Source: Lachnospiraceae bacterium
GTDB taxonomy: Bacteria; Bacillota; Clostridia; Lachnospirales; Lachnospiraceae
Length of the DNA: 34,425 nucleotides
Direction of reading: 5' to 3'
NCBI GenBank assembly: GCA_017520155.1
Contig: JAFXGR010000152.1
Coordinates: 1-34,425, forward strand
In this document: one piece after another, positions 25,791-34,104 of the stretch
How the letters are laid out: every line of letters begins with the position of its first letter
Position numbering within the stretch: position 1 is the stretch's first letter
The notes under the pieces: model-generated
Databases searched by the model: none
Told to the model about the DNA's origin: nothing
Seen by the model: only the letters and a program-made list of their open reading frames with translations
Translations under genes and position numbers: made by a program

Positions 25791-26901
25791 ACAAATGTTA
25801 GAAGAATCATGCAAAACAATCCATTCGGGAGAGGTAGTTGAAGGTACTGTTATCGATGTAAAACCGGACGAAATTATCATCAACATCGGATATAAAGCTG
25901 ACGGTATTCTTACCAGAAGTGAATATACCAACGAACCCGGTGTAGATTTAACTACAGTTGTTAAGCCTGGTGATTCCATGGAAGTAAAGGTATTGAAAGT
26001 TAATGACGGAGAAGGTCAGGTACTTCTTACTTATAAGAGACTGGCTGCAGAAAAAGGTAACAAGAGAATTGAGGAAGCTTTCAACAATCAGGAAGTATTA
26101 AAGGCAACAGTAGCACAGGTATTAGACGGCGGCTTAAGTGTTGTAGTAGAAGAAGTAAGAATTTTCATTCCTGCAAGTCTTGTATCCGATACATTTGAAA
26201 AAGATTTATCCAAATATGCAGGTCAGGAAATTGAATTTGTAATAACAGAATATAATCCTAAGAGAAGAAGATATATTGGTAACCGCAAGGTTTTAGTAGC
26301 AGCAAAGAAAGAAGAGCTTCAGAAAGAATTATTTGCAAGAATTTCAGAAGGTGATGTAGTAGAAGGAACCGTTAAAAATGTAACTGATTTCGGTGCATTT
26401 ATTGATTTAGGCGGAGCTGACGGTCTTCTTCATATTTCTGAAATGTCTTGGGGAAGAGTGGAAAATCCTAAGAAAGTATTTAAGGTTGGGGATACATTAA
26501 ATGTTCTGGTAAAAGAAATTTCAGGAACAAAGATTGCCCTCAGCTTAAAGTTTGCAGATGCAAATCCTTGGAAAAATGCTGCTGAAAAATATGCAGTAGG
26601 AAATGTGGTAACAGGAAAAGTTGCCAGAATGACAGATTTTGGTGCATTTGTGGAATTAGAAGCAGGAGTAGACGCATTGCTTCACGTATCCCAGATTTCT
26701 AAAGATCATGTGGAAAAACCTTCTGATGCCTTAAAGGTAGGAGATGAAGTAACAGCAAAGGTTGTAGATTTTAATGAAGAAGATAAAAAGATCAGCCTTA
26801 GTGTAAAAGCACTTTTAGCTCCTGAAGCAGAAGAAAAAGAAGAAGTAGAACAGGATGTAGTATCTGTTGATATTGATTCTGTAATTGCTGAACAGGAATA
26901 G
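25771..26901 (+). CDS. 30S ribosomal protein S1 homolog (four S1 domains)
   Basis: RNA-binding protein of 376 aa with four S1 repeats, at about 17-90, 100-168, 188-256 and 273-342, and an acidic tail. The third and fourth repeats are canonical (VEGTVKNVTDFGAFIDLGGADGLLHIS; VTGKVARMTDFGAFVELEAG). The first two resemble the ribosome-binding N-terminal repeats of S1. Firmicutes S1 homologs of this size may aid mRNA loading, though the role is less firm than for the six-domain protein of E. coli. The start at 25771 is set by GAGGAGG (25755-25761), which lies inside ispH. It overlaps ispH by 20 bases. A terminator follows. Confidence 0.92.
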   Translation: MSELTFEQMLEESCKTIHSGEVVEGTVIDVKPDEIIINIGYKADGILTRSEYTNEPGVDLTTVVKPGDSMEVKVLKVNDGEGQVLLTYKRLAAEKGNKRIEEAFNNQEVLKATVAQVLDGGLSVVVEEVRIFIPASLVSDTFEKDLSKYAGQEIEFVITEYNPKRRRYIGNRKVLVAAKKEELQKELFARISEGDVVEGTVKNVTDFGAFIDLGGADGLLHISEMSWGRVENPKKVFKVGDTLNVLVKEISGTKIALSLKFADANPWKNAAEKYAVGNVVTGKVARMTDFGAFVELEAGVDALLHVSQISKDHVEKPSDALKVGDEVTAKVVDFNEEDKKISLSVKALLAPEAEEKEEVEQDVVSVDIDSVIAEQE

Positions 26902-26917
26902 TTACAATATTTGATAT

Positions 26918-26945
26918 AAAAGGACCGAGATTTTCGGTCCTTTTT
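26918..26945 (+). terminator. Rho-independent terminator after the S1 gene
   Basis: AAAAGGACCGA (26918-26928) pairs with TCGGTCCTTTT (26934-26944) around a 5-base loop, ending in a run of T. It closes the rpiR-to-S1 unit. Confidence 0.88.
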
Positions 26946-26969
26946 AACTAGAAGGGTGAGGTGGAGAAT

Positions 26970-27749
26970 ATGGCAGTTTATGATTATGCTTATTTAAAAA
27001 AGGAAGTATTCGCACTAACAAAAATTGATTTAAATGCCTATAAAGAAGCGCAGATGAAACGAAGAATTGATGCTTTGATTGCAAAATATAAAATCAAAGG
27101 ATATGATAATTTCGTAAAGGAATTAAAGGTAAATAAGGATATGTTTGAGGCCTTTGTAAATTACCTTACCATTAATGTTTCTGAGTTTTATCGTAATCCT
27201 GAACAGTGGAAAGTTCTGGATAAGGATGTTTTTCCTGCATTAATTAAGAAATTTGGAAAAAATTTAAAGATTTGGAGTGCAGCCTGTTCTACCGGAGATG
27301 AACCGTATTCTTTGGTAATGGCCTTGTCAGAGCATCTTCCCCTGAATAATATTAAGATTATTGCTACAGATATTGATAAGCAGGTAATTGCAAAGGCTAA
27401 AGTGGGCTTGTATAATGCAAAAAGTATAGCCTCAGTACCGGATAAGTTTAAGAAAAAATATTTTACCCAAGTGGGTGCTTCTTATAAAATTTCAGATGAA
27501 ATTAAGTCCAGAGTGGAATTTAAAGAAAGCAATCTATTAAAAGATGCCTATCCCACCGGATGTCATCTCATTGTTTGCCGTAATGTATTAATTTATTTTA
27601 CAGAGGAAGCAAAGGATGAGGTATTTCGTAAATTTAATAAATCCTTGGCCAAGGATGGAGTTTTATTTATTGGAAGTACAGAACAGATTATGAATTATAA
27701 AGAAATGGGATACGGAAGGTTAAATTCCTTCTTCTATGTTGCAGAATAA
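26970..27749 (+). CDS. cheR: CheR-type chemoreceptor glutamate methyltransferase
   Basis: S-adenosylmethionine-dependent methyltransferase that adds methyl groups to glutamates of chemoreceptors for adaptation. The product is 259 aa. An N-terminal CheR helical domain (about 1-75) includes KRRIDALIAKY and NYLTINVSEFYRNPEQW. The SAM-binding domain has IWSAACSTGDEPYSLVMAL and LIVCRNVLIYFTEE. Start ATG 26970 follows AGGTGG; GTG 26961 lies inside that site. It stands alone between two terminators, without cheB, cheA, cheW or receptor genes, so its partners must lie elsewhere. It suggests the cell is motile or has a chemosensory pathway. Confidence 0.93.
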   Translation: MAVYDYAYLKKEVFALTKIDLNAYKEAQMKRRIDALIAKYKIKGYDNFVKELKVNKDMFEAFVNYLTINVSEFYRNPEQWKVLDKDVFPALIKKFGKNLKIWSAACSTGDEPYSLVMALSEHLPLNNIKIIATDIDKQVIAKAKVGLYNAKSIASVPDKFKKKYFTQVGASYKISDEIKSRVEFKESNLLKDAYPTGCHLIVCRNVLIYFTEEAKDEVFRKFNKSLAKDGVLFIGSTEQIMNYKEMGYGRLNSFFYVAE

Positions 27750-27769
27750 GAGTAGCAGTTAAAAAATAT

Positions 27770-27828
27770 AAAGGAAGAAAAATATTCTTCAGCATTTTGC
27801 TAAGACGTATTTTTCTTCCTTTTTATTT
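27770..27828. terminator. Bidirectional terminator between cheR and the minus-strand nuclease gene
   Basis: A 15-bp perfect stem, 27770-27784 with 27808-27822, contains AAAGGAAGAAAAATA and its complement. The top holds a smaller AGCA/TGCT hairpin. T-rich sequence follows on the plus strand. Convergent genes on both sides fit shared use. Confidence 0.8.
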
Positions 27829-27847
27829 TTTGAGATAAAACATTGCG

Positions 27848-28951
27848 CTAATGAGCCTTTCCCAACATCTGGAGAAGGTGAGAAGCATAGCGGGAAAAAT
27901 CAGTACGATTAGTTTTAAACTCCTCTGTTAGTTCGAAAAATAAAAGAGGACTCTTATATTCCCGTTTGAAAAAAGGAGTGAACAAATAATCCCATTGGGG
28001 AAGATAGGAGGAATATTTTCTGGTATAACAGGTTGAAGCGGTAGCTGCACGGCGATGCTCCTTATCTACAAAGGAAGCTACCGATTTGTGCATGGCCATA
28101 TCCTCAGCAGGAAGATAGTAATATTCCTTATAATTATCATAGAAGTATTTTAACTCTTCCTGATAAACAGGGACCCTGATGGCACCCTGATCGTTTTCTA
28201 TGGTGACATAACAATCATTGGCGTGATAGGAAACGGGAATGGGAACAGGCGAGGGCAGCTTAATACGAAGGATTAATTCCTGTTGTTTTTTTTGATTCAA
28301 ATCCAGATAATAGTTGGACTGTACCTTAGTGGTTTTTACCGGAAGATTAAATAAGTCGGCATAGGAAAGTATGGGAAGAATCTCCAGCATACCCTTTAAA
28401 TCATCACGGTTGTGTAATAAAAGCAGCTGCTCCTTAGTACTGTCTTTAGAAAGCAGGTAATCCTTATATACAGAGATTAACTCTCCGCCACTGTATAAAT
28501 CCTCCCGACTAAGCTTTAAAAATCCTTCTATAGATTTTTGCTTACAGCTGGGAAGAGCTAAAAAATGACGGCAAAGAGAAATTCGTTTATAAATATCAAT
28601 ACCTTGAAAGTGATCAAAATTTTGGACAATGCCATATTTTTCACAGCGCCCCAGAATAAAGGGCAGATCAAAGCTGTTTCCGTTAAAATGAAGTAAAGTT
28701 TTATAAGGTTTTAAGAAAGAAAAAAAGTTAAGAAGTACCTCTTTTTCCTCTTCTAAGGTATCAGCAAACCATTGAATCAAATTCCAGCGGCCATTTTTAT
28801 GGTAGCATCCTCCAATAAGATAAATAGAGGCATTTTTAGGGGAAAAGCCGGTGGTCTCAATATCCAGAAAAAATGCGCTTTGTATATCGCATAGTCTAGA
28901 AAGATCATATGCAATTGTAAAATGAGTTAGTTCGTAATGTATAGTTTTCAT
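27848..28951 (-). CDS. YprB-type RNase H-like exonuclease
   Basis: A 367-aa protein of the YprB RNase-H-like family. The exonuclease fold carries FLDIETTGF with Asp30 and Glu32, LLHFNGNSFDLPF with Asp95, GIDIY (Asp119) and HNRDDL (His180, Asp184), fitting a DEDDh-type active site. The C-terminal third (about 220-367) is not recognised; it is rich in Tyr and aromatic residues. Family members are predicted nucleases with poorly known substrates. It is the only minus-strand gene here, divergent from rnfC and convergent with cheR. No strong ribosome site is visible upstream of its ATG. Confidence 0.85.
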   Translation of the reverse strand: MKTIHYELTHFTIAYDLSRLCDIQSAFFLDIETTGFSPKNASIYLIGGCYHKNGRWNLIQWFADTLEEEKEVLLNFFSFLKPYKTLLHFNGNSFDLPFILGRCEKYGIVQNFDHFQGIDIYKRISLCRHFLALPSCKQKSIEGFLKLSREDLYSGGELISVYKDYLLSKDSTKEQLLLLHNRDDLKGMLEILPILSYADLFNLPVKTTKVQSNYYLDLNQKKQQELILRIKLPSPVPIPVSYHANDCYVTIENDQGAIRVPVYQEELKYFYDNYKEYYYLPAEDMAMHKSVASFVDKEHRRAATASTCYTRKYSSYLPQWDYLFTPFFKREYKSPLLFFELTEEFKTNRTDFSRYASHLLQMLGKAH

Positions 28952-29069
28952 AATGGATATCTTACCATACTTTCTAAAATATCAGTAGTATTTTTTGTCT
29001 AAAAAGTGTATATTTATGATAGTGAAATTTATAAGAATTAAAAAATATGAGAAAGGTATGGAACAGAAG

Positions 29070-30386
29070 ATGACAAGAACGACATTTGTAGGTGGAATTC
29101 ATCCTTATGAAGGAAAAGAGTTGTCAAAGGACAAGCCTATCCTGGATATTCTTCCGGGAAGTGATCTGGTATACCCGCTGTCTCAGCATATAGGAGCTCC
29201 TGCAGTTCCCATAGTGAAAAAGGGGGATAGGGTATTGGTTGGACAAAAGATTGCAGAGGCGGGAGGATTTGTTTCTGCATGCATCTGTTCTTCTGTGGCA
29301 GGTACAGTAAAGGCCATCGAGCCAAGAAGAGTAGTTACCGGAGATATGGTAATGAGTATTATTATAGAGAATGATAATACTTACGAAGAGGTAGAGTATC
29401 CTGCGGTCAGGCCTTTGGAAGAAATGACAAAAGAGGAGATTATTTCCTGTGTTCAGGAGGCAGGAGTAGTGGGAATGGGAGGAGCCGGATTTCCCACGCA
29501 CGTAAAATTATCTGTAAAAAAGCCGGAAAAAATAGATTACGTGATTGTAAACTGTGCGGAATGTGAACCTTATCTTACTTCAGATTATCGACGAATGATA
29601 GAAGAGGGGGATAAAATTTTGGAGGGACTTAAAGTTGCTCTTGCTCTTTTTCCCAATGCCAAAGGAGTATTGGCAATTGAAGATAATAAGCCGGATTGTA
29701 TTGAGCTGTTTAAAGAAAAAACAGTAGATGAATCCAGAATTCTGGTAAGAAAATTAAAGACGAAATACCCTCAGGGAGCAGAAAGATCTTTAATTTATGC
29801 AGTAACAAAGCGTAAGCTGGATTCCTCCAGACTGCCTGCAGATGTGGGATGTGTGGTAAATAATGCAGACACCATAGTGGCCATAGGACAGGCAGTACTA
29901 CATAGAAAGCCTTTAATGGAAAGGATTGTAACCATTACCGGCGATGCCATTAAAGAACCAAGAAATTTCCGAGTAAAAATCGGAACAAATTATCATGAAT
30001 TAATTGAAGCTGCAGGTGGATTCAAAACAGAACCGGAAAAAATTATTTCGGGAGGACCGATGATGGGATTTGGTGTTTTTGAATTGGATTTGCCAACTAC
30101 AAAGACTGCCTCGGCACTGGTGTGTTTAACGAAGGATGAGGTTTCCCTGTTAGAGCCTACTGCTTGTATTAATTGCGGCAGATGCTTAGAGGTCTGTCCG
30201 GCCAGATTGATGCCCAATAAGCTTTCTGATTTTTCAGCAAAGCATAAGGAAGAAGAGTTTATAAAATATTACGGAATGGAATGTGTGGAATGCGGCTGCT
30301 GCAGTTATGTCTGCCCGGCAAAACGATATCTGGCACAAAACATAAAATCCATGAGAAAAACAGTGCTTAGTAAGAGGAAAAAGTAA
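29070..30386 (+). CDS. rnfC: Rnf complex subunit C
   Basis: Peripheral subunit of the Rnf ferredoxin:NAD+ oxidoreductase, thought to carry the NADH/FMN site. The product is 438 aa and opens with TFVGGIHPYEGKELS. The nucleotide-binding region has GMGGAGFPTHVKLS and VNCAECEPYLTSDY. Two [4Fe-4S] sites end the protein: C366-N-C369-R-C372...C376 (CINCGRCLEVCP) and C405...C415 (CVECGCCSYVCP). Start ATG 29070 matches the family N terminus; ATG 29058 lies only one base past AAAGG. It is the first gene of rnfCDGEAB. The 118-base divergent region upstream has no promoter I can call firmly. Confidence 0.97.
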   Translation: MTRTTFVGGIHPYEGKELSKDKPILDILPGSDLVYPLSQHIGAPAVPIVKKGDRVLVGQKIAEAGGFVSACICSSVAGTVKAIEPRRVVTGDMVMSIIIENDNTYEEVEYPAVRPLEEMTKEEIISCVQEAGVVGMGGAGFPTHVKLSVKKPEKIDYVIVNCAECEPYLTSDYRRMIEEGDKILEGLKVALALFPNAKGVLAIEDNKPDCIELFKEKTVDESRILVRKLKTKYPQGAERSLIYAVTKRKLDSSRLPADVGCVVNNADTIVAIGQAVLHRKPLMERIVTITGDAIKEPRNFRVKIGTNYHELIEAAGGFKTEPEKIISGGPMMGFGVFELDLPTTKTASALVCLTKDEVSLLEPTACINCGRCLEVCPARLMPNKLSDFSAKHKEEEFIKYYGMECVECGCCSYVCPAKRYLAQNIKSMRKTVLSKRKK

Positions 30387-30442
30387 GAGAAGGTTAGGCT
30401 TGCTGTTTTATCCAAGAGAAGGGAAAGGAATGTTCAAGTAAT

Positions 30443-31372
30443 ATGAATACATTAAAGAAAGTATCTTCGAATCCCCATATTCGAGGAAAAGTAACAACCA
30501 ATCATCTGATGCTTGCAGTAATCATTGCTCTTTTGCCTGCATGTGGATTTGGAATTTATAATTTTGGCCTGGGTGCTTTATGGGTCATTCTCATTACGGT
30601 AGCCAGTACCGTGCTTACAGAGCTTCTTTATGAAATTATCTTAAAAAAACCCATAACCATAGGAGATTTTTCGGCAGTGGTTACAGGAATTCTTTTGGCA
30701 CTTAATCTGCCGGTTAGTGTACCTTGGTGGATTTGTGTAATCGGTGGTGTATTTGCCATTTTAGTTGTTAAAATGTTGTTTGGAGGATTGGGACAGAATT
30801 TTATGAATCCTGCTTTGGCAGCCAGATGTTTTTTATTAATTTCCTTTACCTCCATTATGACAAATTTTGAGTGTGATGCCTATACAGGACCTACTCCTTT
30901 GGCCTTATTAAAGCAGGGAGAGGTTACCAATGTATACGATATGGTAATCGGAAGATGTAACGGTACCATAGGAGAAACTTCTATGATTGCTATTGTAATC
31001 GGTGCCTGCTTTTTACTTCTTCTTGGTGTTATTGATTTAAGAGTGCCGGGAACATATCTTCTTAGTTTTGTTATTTTTGTGGGACTTTGGGGACCGGCGG
31101 GTTTTGACCTTCAGTATATTTCTGCACAACTGGCAGGAGGAGGCTTAATGCTGGGAGCTTTTTTCATGGCAACAGATTATGTAACAAGACCGGTTACCGT
31201 AAAAGGACAGTATGTCTATGGAATCTTTTTAGGACTGTTGACCTTCCTGTTTCGTATTTTCGGATCCAGTGCCGAGGGTGTTTCCTATGCCATCATTTTA
31301 GGAAATCTTCTGGTTCCTTTGATTGAAAAGTATACCCGACCTATGGCCTTTGGAAAAAGGAGGGGAATGTAA
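30443..31372 (+). CDS. rnfD: Rnf complex subunit D
   Basis: Membrane subunit (309 aa, about nine hydrophobic segments) that carries covalently bound FMN and takes part in ion transport. The N terminus SSNPHIRGKVTTNHLML, the segment GGLGQNFMNPALAARCFL and the flavin-type motif DAYTGPTPLA (Thr in the S/T-G-x-T pattern) identify it. AAAGGAA lies 12 bases before the ATG. The 3' end overlaps rnfG by one base (TAATG). Confidence 0.97.
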   Translation: MNTLKKVSSNPHIRGKVTTNHLMLAVIIALLPACGFGIYNFGLGALWVILITVASTVLTELLYEIILKKPITIGDFSAVVTGILLALNLPVSVPWWICVIGGVFAILVVKMLFGGLGQNFMNPALAARCFLLISFTSIMTNFECDAYTGPTPLALLKQGEVTNVYDMVIGRCNGTIGETSMIAIVIGACFLLLLGVIDLRVPGTYLLSFVIFVGLWGPAGFDLQYISAQLAGGGLMLGAFFMATDYVTRPVTVKGQYVYGIFLGLLTFLFRIFGSSAEGVSYAIILGNLLVPLIEKYTRPMAFGKRRGM

Positions 31373-31959
31373 TGAAAAATATGATGAAAGATGCATCTGT
31401 TTTATTTTTAATTACCTTAGTGGCAGGACTTTTGTTAGGAGGAGTATATGAGGTGACTAAGGACCCCATTGCAAAGCAAAAGGAATTAAAAACCACGAGA
31501 GCCTATCAAGAAGTTTTTTCCGACGCCTATGAGTTTACGGCATTAGAGCTTGCCATGCCGGAAGGCGTCTATTATGATGCTACAATTGACAGTACCAGTG
31601 AGGCTAAAGACCAAAGCGGAAATCTTTTGGGCTATGTTATGGTGATCACTGCTCATGGAGGATATAACGGGGATATACAATTTACCATGGGGATAAGAAT
31701 GGATGGAACCATCAATGGTATTTCTTTACTGTCCATTGCAGAAACACCGGGACTGGGAATGCAGGCGGAAGAAGTGCTAAAGCCACAGTTTTCCGGGAAA
31801 AATTCCCATCAACTGGTGGTAACAAAAACAGGGGCGGTTACTGCTGATGAAATTGATGCCATCAGTGGGGCAACCATCACCAGCAATGCTTTGGTTAGTG
31901 GTGTAAATACAGGGCTGGATTGGTTCTATTCTGAATTAGGAGGTGGAAAGAGTGAATAA
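31372..31959 (+). CDS. rnfG: Rnf complex subunit G
   Basis: FMN-binding subunit, 195 aa. One N-terminal membrane helix (about 7-25) is followed by an extracellular FMN-binding domain. The covalent flavin motif is SGATITS, with the expected flavinylated Thr168. AGGAGGGG precedes the ATG, which shares a base with the rnfD stop. A second Met four codons in is possible. It overlaps rnfE by 8 bases. Confidence 0.97.
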   Translation: MKNMMKDASVLFLITLVAGLLLGGVYEVTKDPIAKQKELKTTRAYQEVFSDAYEFTALELAMPEGVYYDATIDSTSEAKDQSGNLLGYVMVITAHGGYNGDIQFTMGIRMDGTINGISLLSIAETPGLGMQAEEVLKPQFSGKNSHQLVVTKTGAVTADEIDAISGATITSNALVSGVNTGLDWFYSELGGGKSE

Positions 31960-32638
31960 AGCAGGAGAACGTCTTTTCAACGGTTTGATAAAAGAAAACC
32001 CTACTTTTGTCCTTATGCTTGGAATGTGTCCTACTTTGGCGGTCACAACTTCCGCAGTAAACGGATTGGGAATGGGGCTGACTACAACGGTGGTGTTAAC
32101 TCTTAGTAACGGAATTATTTCTTTATTACGAAAGGTTATTCCGGACAAAGTAAGAATCCCCGCATTTATTGTGGTAATTGCAACCTTTGTAACCTTGGTG
32201 GAGCTTCTTTTGGAAGGTTTTTTACCCTCCTTGTACGATGCTCTTGGGATTTATATTCCCTTAATTGTTGTAAACTGTATTATTTTAGGGCGTGCAGAAT
32301 CTTACGCTTCCAAAAACCCTATTATTCCTTCATTATTTGACGGACTGGGAATGGGACTTGGGTTTAGTGTAGCTCTTACCATGATTGGAGCCCTAAGAGA
32401 GATTTTAGGTGCAGGGGAAGTATTCGGATATGAAGTCATGCCTGCCTCTTATGTACCGGCAAGTATTTTTGTTTTAGCACCGGGAGCCTTTTTTGTTCTT
32501 GCAGGCTTAACGGCAATTCAGAATTACCTTAAGATTGAGGGAGAGAAAAAGGGAAAAGATATGTCAAAAATTCAGTCTGGCTGTGGTACAGATTGTAAAA
32601 CCTGTAAAGAGCAGTGTAAGGAAAGGGAGGAGAAATAA
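31952..32638 (+). CDS. rnfE: Rnf complex subunit E with Cys-rich tail
   Basis: Membrane subunit, 228 aa, with six hydrophobic segments. The core is typical (ENPTFVLMLGMCPTLAVT, NCIILGRAESYASKNP, DGLGMGLGF). It forms a pseudo-symmetric pair with RnfA and shares the membrane-embedded iron site. The last 20 or so residues add an unusual charged, cysteine-rich tail: CGTDCKTCKEQC, with Cys211, 215, 218 and 222 (C-x3-C-x2-C-x3-C). That spacing could hold a metal or iron-sulfur centre. Start GTG 31952 has AGGAGG at 31938-31943; GTG 31943 overlaps that site. Confidence 0.95.
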   Translation: MNKAGERLFNGLIKENPTFVLMLGMCPTLAVTTSAVNGLGMGLTTTVVLTLSNGIISLLRKVIPDKVRIPAFIVVIATFVTLVELLLEGFLPSLYDALGIYIPLIVVNCIILGRAESYASKNPIIPSLFDGLGMGLGFSVALTMIGALREILGAGEVFGYEVMPASYVPASIFVLAPGAFFVLAGLTAIQNYLKIEGEKKGKDMSKIQSGCGTDCKTCKEQCKEREEK

Positions 32639-32641
32639 TCT

Positions 32642-33223
32642 ATGGAATTACAAAATCTTGTATTAATTATTATCAGTTCTTCTCTGGTCAGTAATGTAGT
32701 GCTTAGTCAGTTTCTTGGCTTATGTCCCTTCCTTGGGGTATCGAAAAAAATTGAAACAGCTGCGGGGATGGGAGGAGCAGTAATCTTTGTTATTACACTG
32801 GCCAGTGCAGTAACAGGAGCAATTTATAATTTTATTTTACTGCCTTTTCAGATTACCTACCTTCAAACCATTGTATTTATCCTGGTAATTGCGGCTTTGG
32901 TACAGTTTGTAGAGATGTTTTTAAAGAAATTCATGGTTGGACTTTATCAGGCACTTGGTGTATATCTTCCTTTGATTACCACCAATTGTGCAGTTTTGGG
33001 AGTAGCCTTGAATAATGTGAAGTACGGTTATGATATTTTTACGGGAGTGATTAATGGCTTTGCCACATCTTTGGGCTTTGCCGTTGCTATTATCATTTTG
33101 GCCGGAATACGTGAAAAGATTGAGGAAAATGATATTCCCTTGCCCTTTCAGGGAATGCCCATTGTGTTAATTACAGCAGGATTAATGGCAATAGCATTTT
33201 GTGGTTTTTCCGGGTTACTGTAG
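32642..33223 (+). CDS. rnfA: Rnf complex subunit A
   Basis: Membrane subunit, 193 aa, six hydrophobic segments. Hallmarks are NVVLSQFLGLCPFLGVSK and LITTNCAVLGVAL. The conserved cysteines (LCPF, TNCA) match those in RnfE that coordinate the shared iron site in characterised Rnf/Nqr complexes. It begins 3 bases after the rnfE stop and ends 12 bases before rnfB. Confidence 0.97.
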   Translation: MELQNLVLIIISSSLVSNVVLSQFLGLCPFLGVSKKIETAAGMGGAVIFVITLASAVTGAIYNFILLPFQITYLQTIVFILVIAALVQFVEMFLKKFMVGLYQALGVYLPLITTNCAVLGVALNNVKYGYDIFTGVINGFATSLGFAVAIIILAGIREKIEENDIPLPFQGMPIVLITAGLMAIAFCGFSGLL

Positions 33224-33235
33224 AGGAGGAGAAAA

Positions 33236-34021
33236 ATGACAGGAATAATAACTGCAACTGTGGTAGTAGCAGTGGTTGGAATTTTTATCGGAATATTTTT
33301 AGGAATTGCGGCAATTTGTTTTCAGGTAGAAACGGATCCGAGAGAAGAGGAGATTTTAGGAATTTTACCGGGAAATAATTGCGGCGGCTGTGGTTTTCCC
33401 GGCTGCTCAGGACTGGCAGCAGCAATTGTAAAAGGAGAAGCAAAGGTAAGCGGGTGCCCTGTAGGAGGGGCAGATGTGGCTAACCGCATTGCACAGGTTA
33501 TGGGAGTGGAAGCCCAGTTGGAAGAAAAAAAGGTTGCTTTTGTAAAATGCCAGGGAGACTGCAATAAGACGACAGTAGATTATGAATATACAGGAACCAA
33601 GGATTGCAGGATGCTTTCCTTTGTACCGGCAGGAGGGCCAAAGAGCTGTAATTATGGATGTCTTGGCTACGGAAATTGTGTAGAGGTATGTACCTTAGAC
33701 GCTATTTCCATTATAGATGGCGTGGCTGTTGTGGATAAGGAAGTGTGTGGCGGCTGCGGTGCCTGTGTGGAAGAATGTCCAAAGAATCTTATTGAACTGA
33801 TTCCCTATAAGGCAGAAAGAAAAGTGGCCTGCAATTCCAAAGATAAAGGGCCTAAGGTAATAAAATCCTGTGAAGTGGGGTGTATCGGCTGTGGAATATG
33901 TGTAAAGAACTGTCCGGTGCAGGCTATTTCCATGGAAGATTCTTTAGCAAAGATAGATTATAGTTTATGTACTGATTGCGGTATTTGTAAGGAAAAATGT
34001 CCTAAGAAGGCAATTGTGTAG
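33236..34021 (+). CDS. rnfB: Rnf complex subunit B (ferredoxin-like)
   Basis: Subunit that takes electrons from ferredoxin, 261 aa. An N-terminal membrane helix (about 5-28) is followed by a first [4Fe-4S] site with Cys49, 52, 57 and 74 (NNCGGCGFPGC ... GCP). Further Cys-rich ferredoxin-type sites follow: CNYGCLGYGNCVEVC (138-152), CGGCGACVEECPKN (171-184), CEVGCIGCGICVKNCP (212-227) and CTDCGICKEKCPKK (245-258). The many clusters are usual for clostridial RnfB. AGGAGG precedes the ATG. Last gene of the operon. Confidence 0.97.
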   Translation: MTGIITATVVVAVVGIFIGIFLGIAAICFQVETDPREEEILGILPGNNCGGCGFPGCSGLAAAIVKGEAKVSGCPVGGADVANRIAQVMGVEAQLEEKKVAFVKCQGDCNKTTVDYEYTGTKDCRMLSFVPAGGPKSCNYGCLGYGNCVEVCTLDAISIIDGVAVVDKEVCGGCGACVEECPKNLIELIPYKAERKVACNSKDKGPKVIKSCEVGCIGCGICVKNCPVQAISMEDSLAKIDYSLCTDCGICKEKCPKKAIV

Positions 34022-34044
34022 TTTAAACGTGCAGTCCATGGGAT

Positions 34045-34072
34045 TATGGGGTTCTTGAAAAGGTTCCCCATA
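34045..34072. terminator. Inverted repeat after rnfB, possible weak terminator
   Basis: TATGGGG (34045-34051) pairs with CCCCATA (34066-34072) around 14 bases. No T-run follows, so termination would be weak. The same TATGGGG/CCCCATA arms occur in the palindrome at 21816-21867. Confidence 0.35.
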
Positions 34073-34104
34073 GGATAGAAAATAAGAAGGAATTTGATAT
34101 TAGA

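Noticed and set aside
28952..29069. Divergent promoters for the YprB-type gene and rnfC
   Set aside because: AT-rich hexamers are present (TTGTCT, TATATT, TATGAT; TAGACA on the minus strand), but none pair with acceptable spacing.
30880..30900. RnfD flavin motif with Pro (TGPT) as a lost site
   Set aside because: The acceptor Thr is present and the motif position varies within the family, so loss of flavin is not supported.
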